Source: Verrucomicrobiia bacterium (GTDB lineage Bacteria; Omnitrophota; Omnitrophia; Omnitrophales; Aquincolibacteriaceae). From it: a stretch of DNA of 53,327 bases. The position numbers were made by a program, and so were the translations under genes. The stretch is taken from assembly GCA_035495615.1 (NCBI GenBank), contig DATJFP010000039.1, positions 1 to 53,327 of the forward strand, in the 5' to 3' direction. The notes under the pieces were generated by a model. It was given only the letters and a program-made list of their open reading frames with translations, was not told the DNA's origin and ran no database searches. Shown piece by piece: positions 50,116-53,327 of this stretch; within the stretch, counting starts at the first letter, position 1, and each line of letters starts with the position of its first letter.

Positions 50116-50488
50116 AGTCATTCTTACGGTTGCAATCGTGACGTCCTGTGTCGTACTATACGTGCACGGGGAAGTCGCGATTTTCCAGGTTTCATATTCT
50201 CTGGACGCGCACGCCCGTCTTCTGAAAGAAAGAAGCGAAGAATACCGTCGCATCAAATTCGAAGTCGAGCAGCTCAAAGCGCCGCGCCTTCTGGAAGAGA
50301 AGATGAACCAGATGAATTTGGAGTTGACGCTTCCCAGGCAGGTCAAAGTCGTCCGCATCCCCGAGCTTCCCTCCGTCGCGGACGCTGCCATGAGGAACGT
50401 AAACCCGCAGAGTTTCACCCAGTCTCCGCTTGATTTCCTCGGGCGCTGGGTCAAGGTCGCGGTGGCCCAGGCTAAAATGGAATCCTGA
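50099..50488 (+). CDS. ftsL: FtsL-like divisome protein
   Basis: The protein has 129 residues and starts 17 bases inside the end of rsmH. One N-terminal transmembrane helix (about 4-23) is followed by a periplasmic heptad region (HARLLKERSEEYRRIKFEVEQ in part), as in FtsL/FtsB. Identification rests on size, topology and the rsmH-ftsI context. It would bridge FtsB and FtsQ with the FtsW-FtsI synthase. The tail after residue 85 is longer than usual. Confidence 0.8.
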   Translation: MKFALKVILTVAIVTSCVVLYVHGEVAIFQVSYSLDAHARLLKERSEEYRRIKFEVEQLKAPRLLEEKMNQMNLELTLPRQVKVVRIPELPSVADAAMRNVNPQSFTQSPLDFLGRWVKVAVAQAKMES

Positions 50489-52269
50489 TGTCCCAATCGG
50501 TTTCGGCAAAACGGTTTTGGTCCGTTAATGCCGGCGTAGTTCTGATTTTCCTTCTCTTGACGTATCAGCTCGTCCAGCTCACCGTGATCCGTCAGCCCTC
50601 CTTGATGGAAGCTGCGGAAAAGCAGCATCAGCTGACGATCAAGATCCCGCCCCTGCGCGGCCCCATCGTGGACCGGCGCGGACGGGAACTCGCCAGCAAT
50701 CTGAAGCTCCCTTCGGTCTATGCCGTCCCGCGCATGCTCGGCGACGGGGAGAAAGAAGATCTTGTCCGCGATCTGGGCGTCATCCTCAAGCTGCCGCGCG
50801 ACTATCTCGACGAGCGTCTTTCCCGCAACAAGGCCTTTGTCTGGATCAAGCGCAAGATCTCCGAAGAAGAAGCGGCCAAGATTCAGGCGCTGCGCCATCC
50901 CGCGCTCGGTACGATCGAAGAATACCGCCGTTTTTATCCGCAGGGCGACCTTCTGTCCCAGGTACTGGGTTTCACGAACATCGACAATGAGGGACTGGAA
51001 GGCGTGGAGCTTTTTTTTAATAAGGAGCTCCGTGGTCAGGAGGGCGTGCGCTACACGCGCCGCGATGCGCTCGGCCGTGAGATCCGCGCCTTCGAACTGA
51101 AGACCGTTCCTGCCGTGAACGGCAGCCGTGTGGTGCTCACCATCGACCAGTACCTTCAATATCTGACCGAGCGTTCCCTCGAAAATGCCTACGTCCAGTG
51201 GAAAGCCAAAGGCGCCAGCGCCATCATCATGAATCCCAAGACCGGCGAGATTCTCGCGATGGCCAACCGCCCGGGTTTTGATCCCAATGAATTCGAAAAA
51301 TCTTCCAAAGAAAGCCACCGCAACCGCGTGCTGACCGACATGTACGAGCCCGGCTCGGTTTTCAAGATCGTGGCCACTTCGGCCGCGTTGAACGAAGGCA
51401 CGGCCTCGCCGGAGGACGTCTTCTTCTGCGAAAACGGGCAGTACCGCTACGGCACGCGCGTGCTGCGCGACGTGCATCCTTACGGGACGCTGACCTTCGA
51501 GGAAGTGCTCATCAAATCCAGCAACATCGGCGCGGTCAAAATCGCCGCGACGCTGCAACACGAGACATTTCAAAAATACATCGATGGTTTCGGCTTCGGC
51601 AAAGCGACAGGCATCGACATGCCGGGCGAAGCGCCGGGTTTTACGCGCAAGCCCAAGGACTGGTCCAATACTTCGCCATACAATATCCCGATGGGCCATG
51701 AAGTCATGGTCACGGCCCTGCAGATGGCCAACGCTTACTCGGTTATCGCCAACGGCGGCTATCTTGTGAAGCCTTACATCATCGCCCGCGTGGAAGACCA
51801 GTACGGCGTCGTTTTAAGGGAGAAAAAGCCGGAAGTTGTTCATCAGATCATCAAGCCCGAAGTGGCGAAAAAGATGAACGACATCTTGGTGCGCGTGGTT
51901 CAGGAAGGAACGGGCAAAAAAGCCATCATCGACGGGATCTCGGTGGGCGGCAAGACGGGAACCGCGCAAAAAGTCCTGCCCGGCGGGCGGGGCTATTCGC
52001 ACAACAGCTTCATCGCGTCGTTTATCGGATTCGCTCCGGCTGAGGACCCTCAGCTGGTCATGGCCGTCGTGCTCGACGATCCTAAACCCAGCTATTACGG
52101 CGGCAGCGTCGCGGCGCCTGTTTTCAAGGAAGTGATCGAAGCGGGGCTTCTTTATATGGGGTATGTTCCCAGCAATGCGGAAAAACTCAACGCCGATGGT
52201 TCCGCGCCCGCCGCTCCAGCCAATCCGCCCAAGCCTCAAGCAGTAACTTCTTCGGGTAGAGCCGAATAG
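50488..52269 (+). CDS. ftsI: Division transpeptidase FtsI / PBP3-type
   Basis: The protein has 593 residues with an N-terminal transmembrane helix (about 14-32). It has the PBP dimer domain (LRGPIVDRRGRELASNL) and a transpeptidase with S290-VF-K293 in EPGSVFK, S344-S-N346, and K489-T-G491 in GGKTGTAQK. It crosslinks septal peptidoglycan. The start overlaps the ftsL stop in TGATG. The A/P-rich last about 27 residues are encoded where the convergent gshB gene overlaps. No PASTA domains are present. Confidence 0.94.
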   Translation: MSQSVSAKRFWSVNAGVVLIFLLLTYQLVQLTVIRQPSLMEAAEKQHQLTIKIPPLRGPIVDRRGRELASNLKLPSVYAVPRMLGDGEKEDLVRDLGVILKLPRDYLDERLSRNKAFVWIKRKISEEEAAKIQALRHPALGTIEEYRRFYPQGDLLSQVLGFTNIDNEGLEGVELFFNKELRGQEGVRYTRRDALGREIRAFELKTVPAVNGSRVVLTIDQYLQYLTERSLENAYVQWKAKGASAIIMNPKTGEILAMANRPGFDPNEFEKSSKESHRNRVLTDMYEPGSVFKIVATSAALNEGTASPEDVFFCENGQYRYGTRVLRDVHPYGTLTFEEVLIKSSNIGAVKIAATLQHETFQKYIDGFGFGKATGIDMPGEAPGFTRKPKDWSNTSPYNIPMGHEVMVTALQMANAYSVIANGGYLVKPYIIARVEDQYGVVLREKKPEVVHQIIKPEVAKKMNDILVRVVQEGTGKKAIIDGISVGGKTGTAQKVLPGGRGYSHNSFIASFIGFAPAEDPQLVMAVVLDDPKPSYYGGSVAAPVFKEVIEAGLLYMGYVPSNAEKLNADGSAPAAPANPPKPQAVTSSGRAE

Positions 52270-53134
52270 CTTCCGGATAGCCGCCGGGGCACGTCACGTT
52301 GATCTCCAGCAATTTTTCCTGCATCACGTCGATGCCGACGAAATGCAATCCCTCTTTGCGCAGAAAAGGTCCCATCTCGCGAACCATTTGTTTTTCGCGG
52401 GCCGTTAATTCCACGGCATGAAAGGAGCCGCCTTGTCCCAGGTTGGAGCGGAATTCGCCCGGCTTGGGACGCCGCTCATAAGCCGCGAGAAATTTTCCTT
52501 CCAGAATAAAAATCCTTTTGTCGCCCGGCGTTTTGGTTTCGAGAAACTCCTGGGCCAGGATAACCCGCGATCCTTTTTTCGTGGCCTTTTCCAGCGCGCG
52601 TGAGGCCTGCCGGGCCGCGCCGGGCAGAATGAAAATGCCTTCGCCGCCTTTTAAATCGAGCGGCTTGATGACCACGTCTTTGCGCAGCTGCCGGCGGAAG
52701 GCGAGGATTGTTCCGGCATCGCTCGCCACAAGGGTGCGCGGCATCCACCGGGGGAATTGGAAGCAGCACAGCTTTTCGTTGTTGTTGCGGATGCCCCGCG
52801 GGTCATTGGAAATGAAAACATGGCGGGCCGCGCGCTCGAGCAGGTAGGTCATGGCGAGGTAGCGGCTGTCGAAGGGCGGTTCTTTGCGCACGAGCACCAG
52901 ATCGAAATCGCGGAGGCGGCGCGCCGCGGCAGGCCCCTGGCGGTAATGGAGCGGGGAAACCTGCCTTACCGGCCGGCAGCGGGCAAAGACATCTCCGGTA
53001 TTTTCCCACAGGTCCGGAACGTCCGCGGCCCAAGTCTTATGGCCCCGGCGCCCCAATTCCGCGAGCAGGTGCAGGGAGCTGTCATATTCGGGCATCAGCT
53101 TGCTCAGGGGATCAAGAACGAATAGGGTTTTCAT
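52187..53134 (-). CDS. gshB: Glutathione synthetase-like ATP-grasp ligase
   Basis: The protein has 315 residues from the ATG at 53134; an upstream in-frame start at 53218 would run into the gshA start region and is rejected. The start is FVLDPLSKLMPEYDSSLHLL. It also has LVRKEPPFDSRYLAMTYLLE, the ATP-grasp loop KPLDLKGGEGIF, and the metal/ATP site LLEINVTCPGGYPEA. This is the prokaryotic GshB pattern. Its 3' end overlaps ftsI by 83 bases on the opposite strand. Confidence 0.93.
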   Translation of the reverse strand: MKTLFVLDPLSKLMPEYDSSLHLLAELGRRGHKTWAADVPDLWENTGDVFARCRPVRQVSPLHYRQGPAAARRLRDFDLVLVRKEPPFDSRYLAMTYLLERAARHVFISNDPRGIRNNNEKLCCFQFPRWMPRTLVASDAGTILAFRRQLRKDVVIKPLDLKGGEGIFILPGAARQASRALEKATKKGSRVILAQEFLETKTPGDKRIFILEGKFLAAYERRPKPGEFRSNLGQGGSFHAVELTAREKQMVREMGPFLRKEGLHFVGIDVMQEKLLEINVTCPGGYPEAIRLYPKKLLLEAWADWLERRARNHRR

Positions 53135-53150
53135 GACGGATTTTGCCTGA

Positions 53151-53179
53151 TTGTGTTCGTTATTTAAAAAAGGTATTCT
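53151..53179 (+). promoter_or_regulatory. Putative promoter for the gshA-like gene
   Basis: TTGTGT (53151-53156) and TATTCT (53174-53179) are 17 bases apart in the short space between the divergent glutathione genes. Start of transcription near 53186 would leave a leader of about 23 bases containing GGGGAG. Confidence 0.45.
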
Positions 53180-53208
53180 AATCCAAAAAAAACGGGGAGT
53201 CAGTCCTT

Positions 53209-53327
53209 TTGAGCACACTTTTGGAGCAGCATCCCCAGGTCCCGCTGAGATCGGAAGCGGACCTCGAGGGCTATTTTCAAAAATTCTGCAAGCCGCATGA
53301 CGAAGTCCGCGTAGGCCTGGAGGCCGA
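53209..53327 (+). CDS. gshA: Glutamate-cysteine ligase-like protein, 5' end only
   Basis: Only the first 39 codons are in the window. A TTG start at 53209 follows GGGGAG. The visible sequence (PLRSEADLEGYFQKFCKPHD, then VRVGLEAE) fits the N-terminus of the plant/proteobacterial-type glutamate-cysteine ligase, whose usual form is ADL--YF---KP---R-G-E-E. It is divergent from gshB, which would complete glutathione synthesis. Confidence is limited by the short stretch. Confidence 0.75.
   Translation, partial: MSTLLEQHPQVPLRSEADLEGYFQKFCKPHDEVRVGLEA

Noticed and set aside
53135-53218. 28-residue N-terminal extension of GshB
   Set aside because: It would overlap the divergent gshA-like start and promoter, and the family N-terminus begins at the ATG at 53134.

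Overview
The window is a gene-dense chromosomal segment from a Gram-negative-type bacterium. The evidence is an outer-membrane beta-barrel, a Wza-type exporter, an Mla lipid-transport operon and many Sec signal peptides. It has no rRNA, tRNA, transposase, phage gene or CRISPR array. The gene repertoire (exosortase-type exopolysaccharide genes, giant repeat-rich secreted glycosidase, CHASE2/SpoIIE phosphatase, coiled-coil proteins) resembles uncultured PVC-superphylum bacteria such as Omnitrophota. That placement is an inference, because no phylogenetic marker was aligned.

Region 1 (2-17793, + strand) is an extracellular polysaccharide locus. It opens with the 3' part of a giant secreted repeat protein carrying a glucanase-like domain. 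A small FecR-like secreted protein follows, then an outer-membrane barrel, a Wza-like exporter, a Wzc-like co-polymerase/tyrosine kinase, two Wzy/O-antigen-ligase-like proteins, a TPR protein, a MurJ-like flippase, a pyruvyl transferase, a GT4 and a WecG/TagA glycosyltransferase. Most of these genes overlap by 4-14 bases. Region 2 (17794-20174, - strand) holds the priming polyprenyl glycosylphosphotransferase and a secreted transglutaminase-like cysteine protease. Upstream of them lie two tandem RNA elements that match the c-di-GMP-I (GEMM) riboswitch signature. This suggests that second-messenger input controls the first committed step of polymer synthesis.

Region 3 (20330-24564) is a full riboflavin operon: promoter, FMN riboswitch, terminator, ribBA, ribH, nusB, ribD, ribE. 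Region 4 (24581-29616) interleaves a partner-switch module (RsbW-like kinase, STAS protein, CHASE2-SpoIIE phosphatase) with mlaE-mlaF-mlaD. Region 5 (29621-37259) contains small secreted and redox genes: a TIGR04073-like protein, a [2Fe-2S] ferredoxin, a Tic20/DUF4870-like membrane protein, a coiled-coil protein with an L7/L12-like head, a bifunctional nuclease, thioredoxin reductase, a TlpA-like lipoprotein, a DUF547 protein and a nitrilase.

Region 6 (37298-44685) is rplU-rpmA-terminator-obg-proB-proA-nadD, followed by two CNNM/CBS proteins. The Obg has a degenerate G3 motif. Region 7 (44828-47347) is the best candidate for an undescribed system. A ParA-type ATPase is fused to an AMPK/CBM48-like glycogen-binding domain. 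It is followed by a MinD/FlhG-like protein without a P-loop and by an unrecognised protein, all tightly coupled. Region 8 (47409-52269) has a zinc-ribbon coiled-coil gene and the start of the division/cell-wall cluster: MraZ boxes, mraZ, a STAS gene lacking the phospho-serine, rsmH, ftsL, ftsI. The window ends with gshB (-) divergent from the start of gshA (+).
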